From Clostridia bacterium (lineage in GTDB: Bacteria; Bacillota; Clostridia; Christensenellales; Borkfalkiaceae), in the NCBI GenBank assembly GCA_029061155.1, contig JAIDSQ010000085.1, positions 1 through 41,212 of the forward strand: a stretch of 41,212 nt of DNA. Reading direction: 5' to 3'. Shown here in pieces: positions 8,275-23,200 of the stretch. The number at the start of each line of letters is the position of its first letter. Position 1 is the stretch's first letter. Under the pieces are notes generated by a model, which worked only from the letters and a program-made list of their open reading frames with translations, searched no databases and was not told the DNA's origin. The position numbers and the translations under genes were made by a program.

Positions 8275-11200
8275 ATGAAATCTGTCAGAAGTAAGATTTT
8301 ATCAGTTGTACTGATTGCATTATTCGCAATCGTTACCGGCATTACAGGAACGTTCTTTATGAACCGCACTGTAAACGCTGCGGCTCAGAGCGAAACGCAG
8401 ACCGTATCGGAAGATACGGCATACGTGGCGCCTGACGAAGGTTCGTCCTATGCGGCGATAAACCGTCCGACTTTCTATACCGGAAGTTTGGACGAGAACG
8501 ATGATGTTAAATACACTGCTGTTCCGGGCGGTGCGTATAACACGGCGTTTACATACAGTACGACGCAGTCGCAGTATGTACAGCTTAAGGGCTACGATCC
8601 TGCGACAATGACGTACGCACTGTCAAATACCACTTACATGACGGCGGTTGAGGACGCTACGGCTAAAACTCTTACCGTTACCGTGAAGAACGGCGCGCCC
8701 GCGACAACGGCGGCGGCGCCCTATAAAATCACGGTAAAGCTCAGACCTGACGAAACGAGCGGTAACGTGGAAAATACCTGGGGTGATTTATTCCAGGATG
8801 ATAAGGTATATGAAATTGCTGTAAACAAGCTTTCTATTGACACGCCCACATTCTGGCGTGTGGTAAAGACTACTGACGAAAGCGGCACGGCAACCACAAA
8901 GGAAGAGCGCGTTACAGGCGAATATGTAAGCGTGCCTTACAGCGCTTCCGAACCCTATACCTTTAAAGTTAAGGGCTATAACGCAAATTTATTTACGCCG
9001 AGCGTTTCTCAAAACGCGGTTACTTATGTTGTAAGCGCTGACGGAACCGAAGTTACGGTAACATATCCTGCCGCCTTGACTGTCGGTACAACTAGATATT
9101 TCCGCCTGACACTTAAAGATACGTCTTCCATGGAGTGGAAGGACGGTACCGGAAGTACCGCAAGGGACTATACTATTATAGTGGAAAAGAAGGCTGTAAA
9201 AGCTCCTTCACTTGTAGACGCCGATAAGAATGCAGACCACGTAAAAACGCTCTCCTATAACGGCGGAGCGCAGACTGTTAAATTCTCACCTGCATATTCG
9301 GGCGAGCTTACGTTTACTATGCCTTCAACCGTATCGGGTGTAACCGGTAGCGGTTCCTTCGATGCAACAACGGGCGTTTTTAATGCCTTATTCACAAAAG
9401 CTGCAACCTATACAGTAACCGTATCTCTTGCTGATACCGCAAAATATATGTGGGAGGATAACGCAACCCCCAATACCGTTTACACCGTTGTAATGAACAA
9501 GGGTGTAATAAAGGACGGAGCAATCACCCTCAATTACTATGCGCATGACAGCGGCAGAACGGCGGTCAGCAAAGTTATAACCGAGGTTACCGGCGGCGGA
9601 GCAGAATTTTCCCATACGATAGAATACGAAACTAGCGACTTCTATTATTCGTTAGTCGGCGTAAACGACAGTATGATTAGCGTAAGCGGTTATTCTACAA
9701 GCTATTATCTCCGCGCAAACGGTTTTGATAATGCAACTAACCGCTATAATTTCTTTGTCGATTATTCTTATAACAGCAGTTATACAAACCCCATCGGTAC
9801 GCACTATTTCTTTATTACTCCTACAACCGATTACGCGTGGGAAAACGGCACTACCGGCACTAAGACTGTTAGCATTACCGTAAATAAAAGGGCTATAGCC
9901 GTTCCCAAGATTATCAGCGGTGAAATATCGACCGACGTAAACGTTACCGCGTCGGCAAACGGTATAAGGAGCAATAAAGATACTGAAATAGACTTCCTTT
10001 ACGACGGAACTCAGAAGAAAGCATATCTTAATAACTACGTCGGCACTATTATTCAGTATAACAGTTCAAGCCCCAGTGGCAATTACTTCACTGAAGAAGC
10101 TTACCAGGGTTCAACTCATTACTACTTCTATTATACTAATCAGGGTACGTATACTCTGTATCTCAAACTGAGCAATACATCATATTATCAGTGGGAAGAC
10201 GCGGTTACAAATACTTCAGCTACCAGAACTTACGTTATGCGTATAGTTACAAAAGCTTTAGATGATTTGGAGACTTACAATCTTGTAACGTACGGTAAGG
10301 ACAGCAGCTATGCGTCGGCAAACAGGAAACCTGTAACCATTACACAGGACGGCGTTAACTACCGTTACGTAATGGAGTATCCTCTTACTGCTCAGTACTT
10401 CGCGATAGAAGAGTTACAGGGCAATTACCTTACTGTAAACGTCAGCAACGCCAGTATTTTAGGCGCCAGAACGTGGGCTAACGACAATACTGAATATCGT
10501 TTCGACGTCACCACAAGTGCGACCGTAGCATCGCACTGGATCAGTTTTGTACCTAAAACAGGTTACGGCTGGTCGGACGGTAAAAACGATACGCGTTATC
10601 TGTATATTCAGGTGAAAAAACATATCGTTGACTTCCCCAGTATAAGCAACGGCGTATGGCTGGACGGCGAAAATTATAGGGATTATGCAGGTAATATCGT
10701 AACAGACGTTACCGGCAAGGGCATTATAAGCAAAATTAACAACGTAGATTATTATAATAAGATAACCTACGAATATAACCATGGCAACAACGTTTTCCTT
10801 TATCTTCCCTATGTTGTGGAAGACGGAATACAGTTATATATTCAGAATGACGGTTTCCGCAACAACGGCAGCTACTCGATAAGCAACTTCGATACTAATA
10901 GCGGCGGTAACGGTGTAATACGTTTTTGGTATCACGCATTACAGACGGGCAGCAATTTGGCTTATTTAAGAATTAGATTGCCCGATACTAACAGATACCA
11001 GTGGCCGGACGGTAGTACGGGAGTAGTAGCTTATTACCTTGAAATAACGGCAAGAAAGCTTACCGGTGACTTTGAGCTGCTGTATTTCGGTTCGGATTCA
11101 AACCGTTCTGATTTAAATAAGCAAGTAGTTGTAAACAAGACGCAGAATTCAAAGGACCTCAATTATACATATCATACGCCTTACAGCGACACTGCGCAGT

Positions 11201-14200
11201 ATTTTGCCGTAACTGATTTTGTCGGCTACGTCAGTTTTGCTGTTAACCACACAACTTACATAGACAATCAGGGTATCGACACTACGCGTAAATATGCAAT
11301 GTTCTATATTAAGGGCGGTCAGAACCCTTATACTTGCGTTTATACAATTACGCCGAGCTCTAACTATTGCTGGGAGGACGGCGCAACCGGCGGAAGATCG
11401 GTTACCGTTGTTGTTGATAAGATAAAGGTGGAGGCGCCTAAGCTTGCCACACCCGAAGAGGACACGTACGACCTTGCAACGGTAGACTCCACAACAACTA
11501 AGGATACAACTGTCGTAACTTATACCTACGACGGCGCTACGCATCCCATATACGTAAGCGGCTACCAGGGAACCGCGATAATAACGGCAACATTTAGTAC
11601 GGGCGCCGTAGGCGGTGTTACGGGCAGCGGACACAGCATAAGCAATAACGCGGCGGGTATATCCGTCGGTCAGTACTACTGGTATGCTAAAAACGTAGGT
11701 ATGTACACCTATACGTTCTCTTTGGCGAATACAAACAGATATGAGTGGGATGATGCCGCTGAGGGCGGCTCGGCCTCGAGAGTGTTCAGACTTCAGATTA
11801 ACAAAAAGAAGATTAATGAAGTCACCCATCCTCTCAACTATTACGGAAGCGATACCGGTTTCAGTGTAAACAATAAGCAGCAGGTAATGGACACCGTGCT
11901 TAGCGCAGGTTTGTCGTACAGCACTTATTATACGTCAAATTATTACTACTGTTTCACCCTTGACGGTTTGTATGACGTAAATCTGAAGGAAAATCTTGTA
12001 TCTGTAGCTATTCCCGCTAACACTCCTATAAACTATAATAGCAATTATATGATTAACGTCGGTGCAAACGCGACTACGGGTGAATGGCGTTTCAGAATAG
12101 ACCAGTACCATGCTACCTCCTATGGCAGTATCATAAGACAGTGTTTAATTCAATTCACGCCCACAAATAATTATTGCTGGGATGACGGTGCTACTAATGA
12201 GACGAGAAACGTTTATATCTCGATAATTAAACGCCCTGTCGACGTGCCTGAATTAAACTCATTAATTGGCGATGAGACGAATGAAGACGGCGAAGTAGAG
12301 AACAGCTACGGCGCAACTTACAATGCAACGACGCGTACCGCATATTACACCTATCAGGAAGGCGCTGATCTCGGAATGTATATCGGCGGTTACAGCGCTT
12401 TCATTACGAGAACTGCAAGCGCAGATTCTACTGTTAAGAACGAGAATAACGGCTACACGTTTACGGCTGCGAAGGTTAATACCTATACTCTGACAATGAC
12501 TGTCTCCAACACTACTTTCTACGAGTGGAATGATGACGTAAAGACAGGTAGCAGGGTATTTACAATCATAATTTCCAAGGCGAAGGTAGCAATACCCACG
12601 CTTATCTATACCGACGACGCGTACGGCACTGCCGAAAAAACAGGCGCGACGATAACCGACGGTTACAACGCGGTAGTAGAATTCAGAGCGAAAAACCATT
12701 ACTTCAACATTCTCGGATACGATAATACCAGAATGGCTGCACCCACGCTGTCAAACCCCAACAGTATGGCGGGCGGCTGGAAGTATGATTCCGACTACAA
12801 CGGCTACGTTATTTATCTTACCCAGGGCAGCGGCAACAACCGCGTCGGCAAGGTTACGTTTACGGTAAGCCCCGACGCCAACCACGAGTGGGACGTTAAA
12901 GACGGCAGTGAGGGTTCGGCGCGCCAGTTTATAATCGAAGTTAAAAAAGCAAGGATAACTCTGCCCGAATTCGAGTTTGCGGACGCAGGCTCGGGCGGTT
13001 TCACTAAAACTTTAACCTACAACGGAACCCAGCAGACGGCAACTCTTCTTAACGCATCGCAGGATTACTTTACCGTAACGAAGTCGGGTAGTTCGGCAAA
13101 CGGAGATGAGTGGCAGGTTGCTGCTAAAAAGTACTTGTTAAAGGTTACCAACGCGGGTACGTACACGCTTACCTTGGCGCCTGTCGGCAACTATGAGTGG
13201 GACGACGCCACTGCAACGGGTAACCGCATATATACGGTTATAGTCGAGCGTATGGAGCTCGAGGCACCCAAGCTTGCCTACTACGGAGCTGACGCTACTT
13301 ACGCTGCGGGCAGCCGTGTAACCGATTCTGACGTAGGCTTTATACGTGTAAATTATAACCCCAATATCCCTCAGAGCGGTTCGTACTACTTTACGTTTGA
13401 GGGTTACAGCCATATTACCAGTGCCTATTTCGATATAAGTACGAGCAACAACACAAACTACATGACTACGGCGTTTGACGACGCTAACAGCAGAATTAAA
13501 TTATCTGTAATTCATTACAGCACGGATTTAACGAGAACTGCGGGCTGGACGTTCTACTTAACGCCTAAGGCAAACTATTGCTGGAAGACGGCAAGTTCAA
13601 CCGTAGATTTTGCACAGAAATCATTTGTCGTTTACGTCGATAAGCTTGAGATAGCTCTTCCTACGGTATACGTTGAAGATGGCGACAACTTTGCAAATAA
13701 CTACAAGACGGTAACTTATAACGGACAAAACCAAAGGATTTCCTTCCTCAATTTCGCAAATTCCGGCATAACGCATACCCTTTCGCACAGCACAATGACT
13801 GTCGACTGGACTACGGAAGCGTTTGGTGAGGAACAGCCCGACGGATCGAAAGCAAAAGTATCCGTCAGAAATTTCTATGCAAAGAACGCGGCTGATTATT
13901 CAATTACGCTTTCTATTTCCAACACATCTTATTACAAGTGGGAGAATAACGCTACTAACCCTGTTTATCACCTTGTAATTGACAGACAGGAGGTGGAAAT
14001 CCCTAAATTCTACCGCCTCGACTCAAGTGACGCACCCATAACGGATCCCGACGACCCTGATTATATCCATCAGGATACAAGGCAGGCTTACGTAAGCTAC
14101 AGCACGCTTACCGGCTATAAGTTCGTGTTGCAAAATTATGCGGGCGGTACGTACTATTCTGCATCCGTCAGCGAAGCCACTTTGAAGACTGCGCTTACCG

Positions 14201-17200
14201 GTACGGATTACTTCCTTACCCTTGCCGCAGGCGTAAACCGTAAGGACTACACCCTGACGGTAACCCCCAACTCGAACTATAAGTGGAAGGGCGAAGGCTA
14301 CGACGCTAAGGTATACACAATTACCGTTCAGCAGGTTAAAGTTTCTCTTATTTCGCTTTACGACCCCATAAAGGGCGAGGTTATAGAGGGTAACAGATAT
14401 ACGGCAGTTTACAATGCTACAAATCAGAATATAGTGTTCATGCCCACTATATCAGCGGTAAATAATAACCATTTCAACTACTCTACCGACGTTATCGCAG
14501 TTTATAACACTTATGCCGGTAATGAAAGTTACAGACTTACTCCCAGTGCGGGCAGTAAGATAACCATTGACGGCGTAACGGTTGATTCGTCTTATATGGC
14601 GCAGAGTACGGTAGGTACCTACGATTACCGTGTAAGACTTATCAGTGATAACTATGTCTGGGATAACGGCAATTCATGGAATACATACAGACAGTACATT
14701 TTCGTAATTGCTCCCAAGGAAATTCCCAGACTTGAGTACTACTACAACGACGTTAAATACGATAACAACACCGTTACCGACGAATACAGCCGTACAACCC
14801 GTGCCGTTTACTGCGTAGTACCCGAAGGCAGCACGGCGGACCTTAACGAGTATTCGGTGTCTCTTAGAAATACAAGTTATTTCTCGGCAGTTCAACAGTC
14901 AACGTACGACGGCAGACCTGCATTCCTTGTCAGGGTTGCGGCGTTCGCTCCTGCTGATTACTACTTCACCATAACCACGATAAACGGAAATATTATGTGG
15001 ACGGGCGAGGGTGTAAGAACGGCAAGCGAATATCACTTCGTTGTAACTAAAGCTACGCTTGCCGAGCCTGTATTCAACCTCATCGAAAGTGCGGCAACGG
15101 ATGACGACCCCACGGCAATGAAAGATACGCCCATAGAAAGCGGTCATACCGTCGAGTATACCGGCAACTATTACCGTATCAAATTTACAGGCGCTCATTC
15201 CAGCGAGGTTTCGATAGGCGGTGTTTCCGGCGCTCCCGCATTGTCAGATGCATCAAGTACCGGCGCATCGTGGAGCAACGCTACAATGGAATGTATCCGT
15301 ACGGCGGTAAATGCAAATACCTATACTGTAAGGGTTTCCGTCAGAGACACAAACTTATATCAGTGGGCAGGCGGACTTACATACAGAGACTACACCTTTA
15401 TAATCAGCCGTAAGCAGGTAACTGCGCCTGTATATACCTTCACGGGTGGAGCGTACAACTCTTCTGACGTTCAGGTGGTTGACGGCGATACTTACAGCAC
15501 TGTATTTAACAATGCAAACCAGTTCTTCAAACTTTCCGTAGAAGAAACGGCTGCAATATCAAGCTTTGATACGGGCACAAGCAACTCAAGCTACAGGCTT
15601 ACCGCCGATTCCTCTCAGTGGGCGGCAAGTAAGTATTACTATTTCTATCAGCGGTATGTTGCAAACTACACGGTTAAAGTAAACCTTTCTTCCAACTATT
15701 GCTGGATAGGCGGCTCTACCGACCCGTTAACGTACCGTTTCAATATAACGCGTATGAGTGTTGCCGCGCCTGAATTTGACGAGGATTGGCTTATCAACAA
15801 CGGCTTTACCTATACGCTCAACGGCGATACGCTCAGCGTAGTTTACTGCAACAAGGGTGTTACAGCGCACATTAAGGGCTATGACACTAACTTAATGAAA
15901 AACGATTACTGGTGGTATCCCAACAATAATCAGAACTACAGCGGTTACAGACCCACTACAAATTCAACTGACCAGTGGATAGCGTTCAATGCAAACTGCT
16001 CATGGGTTAACAATGCAAGCTATCCTTATAAGATACAGATAGATCTTAAAGATACTGTCAACTATCAGTGGGTGGGCGGCGGTACGTCTGCTTTGATTTA
16101 CAACATGCACATAATCAAGCAGGATGTTGTTGCGCCCAATATGTATCAGGTTACCGTACAGAACGGCGAAGAAGGCGACTACGAGGTTGAAACGCTTATT
16201 TCAACCAGCCAGCTCGAAGTTACGTATGACGTCAACGGTTATGACGTAAGGATTAAGGATGTTAATAAAGATCAGGTTACTTTCGCACTCAGCGCAGTAA
16301 ACTGGAACGGAGGAAGTATTTCAGGCGTCAACCTCGCTTGGGCTGACGGCAGTACGGAAGGTAACTATCACTTAGTAACCGCCGGCACTTATACGATTTA
16401 CGTAAGACTCAGAAATACGAGCTATTTCCAGTGGGCGGGCAGCACTAATACCGACCAGAGAGTTTACACAGTCATTATAAACAGACAGGAAATTTCCCTG
16501 CCTACGCTTGAAGACGGCGTAACTCAGACGGACGGCTCGTTCAAAAAGTCCGTCGTATACGACGGCAATGCACAACCGCTTAAGATATTAACCAATTACG
16601 ACCTCACGCGTACAGGCGGTACAAACTTCTCCGACCTCGGCGACCCCGACAGGACTGTTGCCGGTTGTATAACCTATCCCGGCGCCGTTCACGTCGGCAC
16701 ATATTCGGTAATACTCGGTTTCAACGGCACGGGTAACGCAAACCTTAACTTCATTTACGCTAACGGCACGCAGACGCAAACCTTTACGCTGGAGATTACT
16801 CCTAAGCCCATCGCTGTTCCTTATATAATCAACGGCGACGGATTAGAAGATAACGGTACTGTAGACGGTACGCGCAAGACGGTAATTTACACTGCGGACA
16901 CTGCGGGCAGATCGATGCTCGTAAGAGGTTACAACGCTACCGAAATGACGTACAGCTGGAACGGTACGACTATGAGTACCTACACCGACGAGGCGCTTAA
17001 CGAGCTTATCTTAAAGGCAACCGCGCAGAACGCCGCATCGTACAGCCTGACATTCTCGCTTACGAATGACTATATGTGGCAAACGACGGGCGGGGTTGAC
17101 AGAGCAGCGAAAACCCTTACGCTGCAAATCACGCAGAAGGTAGTTTCGGCTCCTACGCCTTACATAACGGCTAACGCCGACTATATCTCCACGGTTGAAA

Positions 17201-20200
17201 ACGGCGCTACCCGCAAGGATATAAACCTCACGTTCAACGGCGAGCAGCAGGGCTTTACGGTCACCTTTGCCGAAAATGTAGAGCTTGGCGTGGGTATAAG
17301 CGGTACGGTTACGCATACAGTCGTAGACGCGTCGCAGAATCTCCATTCATATACGGCGCTGAACGCTACTTCGTACTGGGTACGTTTCTATATCTATAAT
17401 ACTACCAACTATAAGTGGGCAGACGGTCTGTCCGATACTTACAGGTATATTTACATAATAATCAAACCTAAAACGGTTTCAATCCCCACAATAGTGGCAA
17501 ACGACGAGTATGATGACAACACTTCGCGCTGGACGGGTTCGTACAAGTACGTTGATTACAACACAGGCAACCGCTATATAGTAATTGACGGCTACGACAG
17601 CAACCTGATGAATTACAGCAAAACGTCGTCGCTCAACCTGCTTGCAACTACGACGCCCGCGCCTGCAGAAGGTGAAGGCGGTGATGCTGAAACCACGACG
17701 CCTACGACGCCTGCAAAGAATTATCTCACTTTCTATGCAGTAGCGGTAAATACCTATACGGTAACGTTTACACTTTCCCATTCGTCTAACTATATCTGGG
17801 AAACAGGCAACACAAACGGTCAGAGCCTCTATCTTGTAATTAACAAGAAAGCTGTTACCGTTCCCACGATAGAGGGAGTCAACGGCAACACCAAGGAAGT
17901 CGTATTCAACGGCGCAAACCAGTCTATGGTGCTTTCGCCTTGGGATGCGAACGAAGTTCTGATGTATGATAAGACCGGCACTCTTCAGGTAAGTTCTACC
18001 AACCCCAACGAGTTCCTCGCAATGAACTACCTCAATAATACCGGCTACATGGTTCGCGTAAGACTTACCAATTACAGCAACTACCGTTGGGCGGATAACG
18101 GCGCAGACGACAGATATTACTATCTGAAAATTACGCCGCAGGCCGTAGATCTTCCCACTATAGTTGAGGAGGACGACAAGGCAACCGCAACCTACGACCA
18201 TGCAAAGGGTATAAAGACGGTAACGTTCAATACCTATTCGCAGTCCATAAAGGTCAGCGTACCTTACGGCAAGGTAAAATATCCTACATATCCTTCTGGT
18301 ATGTCTCTTAAGGACGACAGCAAGTGGGCAACCAGTAACGAGCTTGAATATCAGGCGACAAACGCAACTACTTATACGATATACTTCTATCTTGACAGTG
18401 CAAACTATAAGTGGAAGGACGACGTTGCTTACAACAATGCAAAGTCTTTACAGTTCGTAATCAACAAGATAAAAGTCAACAGACCCGCTATCGTTGTTGA
18501 AGATCTGGGAGATAACGGCACTATTGTCGGCAACCAGAAGACCGTAGAGTACACCGCGTATGCGCAGTACATGAATATTTACGCGCCCTTCGAGTTCGTT
18601 TCTCTTACAACTTACAATTCCCCCGGCAGAGATACTGACGATAACTGGAAGAAGAACGATACCCTCAACGTTTGGGCAACTAACGTTAACACATATACCT
18701 TCAGGTTCAATTTAAAGAATACGGGCAATATGGAGTGGGATAACCAGACCAACGGCTCTGTCGATATGATTTTAAAGATCGATATCAAGAGACTGTTAAT
18801 GCCCGCTATCGAGGGCTACGGCTCCAACATGACCCAGACCGTAAGCTACGAAACTGACGCGAACGGCAACCCCGTAACGCAGTATATGTATCTTACGAAT
18901 ATCGTTGACGAACATATTCTCACAGTTTCGTCCTACACGTCGTATTCCAACACTTCATACGGTACGTACCGTCTTAACTACGTATACGACGCTGAAAACC
19001 AGCGTTACGTATGCTCGGCAAACGACGTATTCTATACGACGGGTGTAAACAACTACTCCATAACAATTCACCTCGCAAATACCAACTACCGCTGGACTGA
19101 CGGTACTACGACCGATAAGACGTATAACCTCAGAATAGAGCGCAAAGCTATTGACCTTCCTGCTTACTACGAAGTTTCCGCAGGCAAGGACGATGACGGA
19201 AAGGATATCGAAATACTTTCGCCCGTCAACAGCGGAAAGGCTATTTTCGAGTACGACGGAAACGACAAAAAGGTCCGTCTTACAGGCGTACTCAACAATA
19301 TCATTAATTACAGTGATAACTCTATCGCGTCCAGCTCTAACGGCAACAAGAACGGCGACCTTCTTGAAAGCTACGATCCTAAGACAGGTACGCTTAATTA
19401 TGCGGCGTCTCACGTTTATCTCAACTATTACAGCAATACGATAGACTATCAGATTACGCTGTCGTTAAAGAACACCAAAAACTATGTCTGGAACGACGGC
19501 AACAACGGCACGGGCTATAAGTATTTCTACGTGCGCATCAACCGTAAGCAGATTACACTGCCGAGAATTGAAGGCAACACAGGTACTAATATGTACTACC
19601 TTGACGTGCCTTTCAATAACCAGCCTCAGTCGTTCACGCTTTCGGGCGTAGACCAGAACTGGATGACGGCTACGTCGTACAACACAACGACCTTCCCCAT
19701 AGAATATAAGGACGGCAACAAGCTTGTCGGCGATGCGGAAAAGGACGTAAGAGATAACTACGTTACGCTCGCTCTTAAGGATACGCTCAATACTTCCTGG
19801 ACAACGTCGTCAAGCTACGACGTAGGAAACAAAGCTTACCACTTAAGAATACAGGTCGTAAAAATGATTCTGCCTTCTGTAGTCGGCAACAACACGCAGA
19901 AGTACACTTCGGATAAGTATACCTTCCAGTACCGCGACGTATGGGATTCCGACTACATGACCTATACGCTCAACGACATAAAGAATATGTCGGCGGATTA
20001 CGACGCAGATACCAAGATTCTTACCGTCACTGTTGCAGCAAACGCGCCTATCACAAGCTATTACGTAACATTCGTTCTGAAGAATTACAACAATATGCAG
20101 TGGAACACGTCGTATGCAACAAGCAACAAGTCCGTGTATATCTACTTGCAGAAGGCGCAAGTAACTATTCCTTCGATAGTAGACAACGGCACCAGTCTTA

Positions 20201-23200
20201 AAAAGTCCGTAACTTACAGCGGTAAAGACCAGAAAATCGCGCTTAAGGACTACCTGCGTGACGTTAACGCGGACGGCACGGCTAAGTGGATGTCCTACAC
20301 GCTCACTTCAGGTCCTAAATTCAACGGCGGCGCGGGCGTATGGAACGCTAAGGACGAAACGATGGAGTTCAGTGCACAGAACGTGGCTACTTACGTAGTA
20401 AGAGTAAGCACCAATGCATTCTGTACATTCACCGACGGTTCGACCTATAAGGATTTCACTCTTGAAATCACCAAGGCAATTTACGATTCGCCCTTCTTCG
20501 TCGACGACGGCGTAGGCACGACGACTGCTACCGTAAAGACGTTTACATTCAACTTCACCGTTCAGAACGCGGTAATGAGCAACGTTATCAACGATGTCAA
20601 TATTACCGACCAGATAGTATGGTGGCGTGATATAACAAGCTATTCCAACGGTACGGCTAGCGACCACAGACTTCAGATTAAGTGGGATAAGGATTCTAAT
20701 TCCGCTACAATCGGAGCCGAGTATATCGGAACTTATTGGATAAGATTCCAGATTGCCGACAATGCTTGGGCAAATGCGCGCTGGTCAACCACGACGTCGA
20801 ATTATATCGACTACAGAATAGTAATCAACAGAGCTGTTCTCACGGTACCTACGGTCGTAAAGACGGGACTTGCAACTAACGAATCTATAAGCGGCAGATA
20901 TAAGTATTCCGTTTATAACGGCAGTTTCATCGTCGCACAGTTCAAGGATATTGATGCAACATACCTTACGTGGAAAGACCTCACCAACTATGCTGGTAAG
21001 GACGACGACCACAAGGCAGTGTTCACGTACGACGACGACACAAAGGTACTCACCTTAAAGGCTAAGTACGTTGCAACTTACACGTTCAGAGTATACTTAA
21101 AGGATATCAACAATACAAACTGGTCTGGTTACAGCGCAGGTTATAACTACACGTTCGATTTAGGACTTGTAATCAATAAGTTTAACCACGCATATCCTAC
21201 CGTAGCCTCGGGCGTAAGCACTTCGGTGACTTACACCGGAACCGATATCAACTTCACGTTACAAAACGTTGTACAGGGTACTGACAGATACGAGGTAACG
21301 CTGGGCAGCATGAAAGAAGTTTCATGGGATCAGGGCTTACTTACGTTGAGTGCAAAGGACGTCGGTACGTATACAGTAAAAGTTTCGATAATCGATACCG
21401 ATAACTCAAGCTGGACGAGTTACACCTCGCGTACTTTCAACTTTGTAATCAATAAGAAAGCGCTTTCTGCTGAATTGAAATTCTCGTCACCCGTAACTGA
21501 GGTAAACGACGCTATCGACCAGGGTTCTAACAACTGGGCGGCGGGCGTACCCGTATTCCTCAACGTAGCCATAACCGGTCTAAATCCCGTTGAAGGCGAA
21601 ACCGTAGGCATCAACGCTTACTGGTACAACAATAACAATTCGGCGGTAACGACTGCATTAACGGCGTCGGGAACCAACCGTTACGCAATTCCCACAACTT
21701 TAACAAAGGGAACGTATTACGTTGTAATTACACACGCGGCGGCTGCCGATAACTACACGCTTGGCACTTACAAGCTGAAGTTTGTAATCAACTCCGACCC
21801 TGCTAAATTTACCGAAAACGACCTTGTATGGCAGTATTCGATAGGCGGCAACAGCAAGATACAGGTAACAGGCAGTCATAATACTCCGGGCACCGCGCTT
21901 GATTTGACGTATGCGGGAGCGGCTTACCAGTTCTCTATCACGCTCAACGATATAGAATTACAGAAACTCAACGTAAGACTTGTTTCGTACAGCGGCGACA
22001 CGACTGCAACCGACTACAAAGCGGATACTTATTGCGTAAGCGTAGTTATAGGCGCATACGATTCGTCGTATTACTTCCCTCAGACAACTTACCACCTGTA
22101 CTACACTATAGCTAAAGCTAAGTTCAATATGTCGCAGGTTAAGTGGGATTACTCCGACCCGTACACCTATGACGAAACGGCTAAGAGTGTAGAAATTCTC
22201 GGCACGTCACTTCCCGCAGGGCTTACGGTAGCAAGTTACACAGGCAACACTTCTGAAACGAACGCTACCGAAGGCAAGGCAAGAGGATATACGACGGGCG
22301 TAACCTTCACGGTTTCAAGCCAGAACTACATAACACCTTTACAGTCCGATCCTTCAACCTACACCGGCGATTTCAGCTGGACGTGCGACTGGCAGATAAA
22401 CAAAGCGCCTATCGACGTGCAATGGAAACCTATCGTCAAGGTTGACGAAGACAATATGATATTCAATATCCCCGTACTTATCGACGGCGGAGAGAAAGTC
22501 ACATATTCTTACGAGAAGTGGATTGAAGACGACTCGTACGACGAGGGCGGATATTGGAAACAGACCGAAAAGGTAACCTATTCACAGGTAGAGGTAACCT
22601 ACCGCGTAACTCCTAAGCTTACCGACGGAACCTTCAGCACGGTCAACTATGCAACCAACTACAAGCTCGTTCCTTTCGAGGATCAGGGTACTGTAGCTCA
22701 CGAGTTCACAGTCGGCGGATCTCAGATTCCCGTTATGTTCAAGGTTCTTGTCAACGGCAAAACGGGCACGCAGTTCCCTTACACGGGCAGCGCATACGTG
22801 GCAACCATTTCCGTTGATCAGGACGACGAAGGCAGAATTTCCGTAGTGGATAATTCCGTAAAGGTAACTTACACAAGATTGTCGGACGGCACCAATATGG
22901 GCAGCACAGCTCCCGTAGCCGTAGGCAAATACAAGGTAGTCATAACTCTCAACTACAACATTAAAGATGCCGGCGATTCATCAAGCATCAGCAGCAAGGT
23001 TGAGGACGAGTTTGAAATTATTAAGGGCACGATCGATACTTCGATGCTTGTATGGAAAATCGACCATACCGGCGGCGTAGGCAAGTGCACTTACGACGCG
23101 GCTCAGGGCAAGTGGATTGATATCTACGGCGCTGAAGTAAGCAAGTTCGTATACGACGGCAACCCTTACAAGCTCACGCTCGAAGGTACTGATAAGCTTT

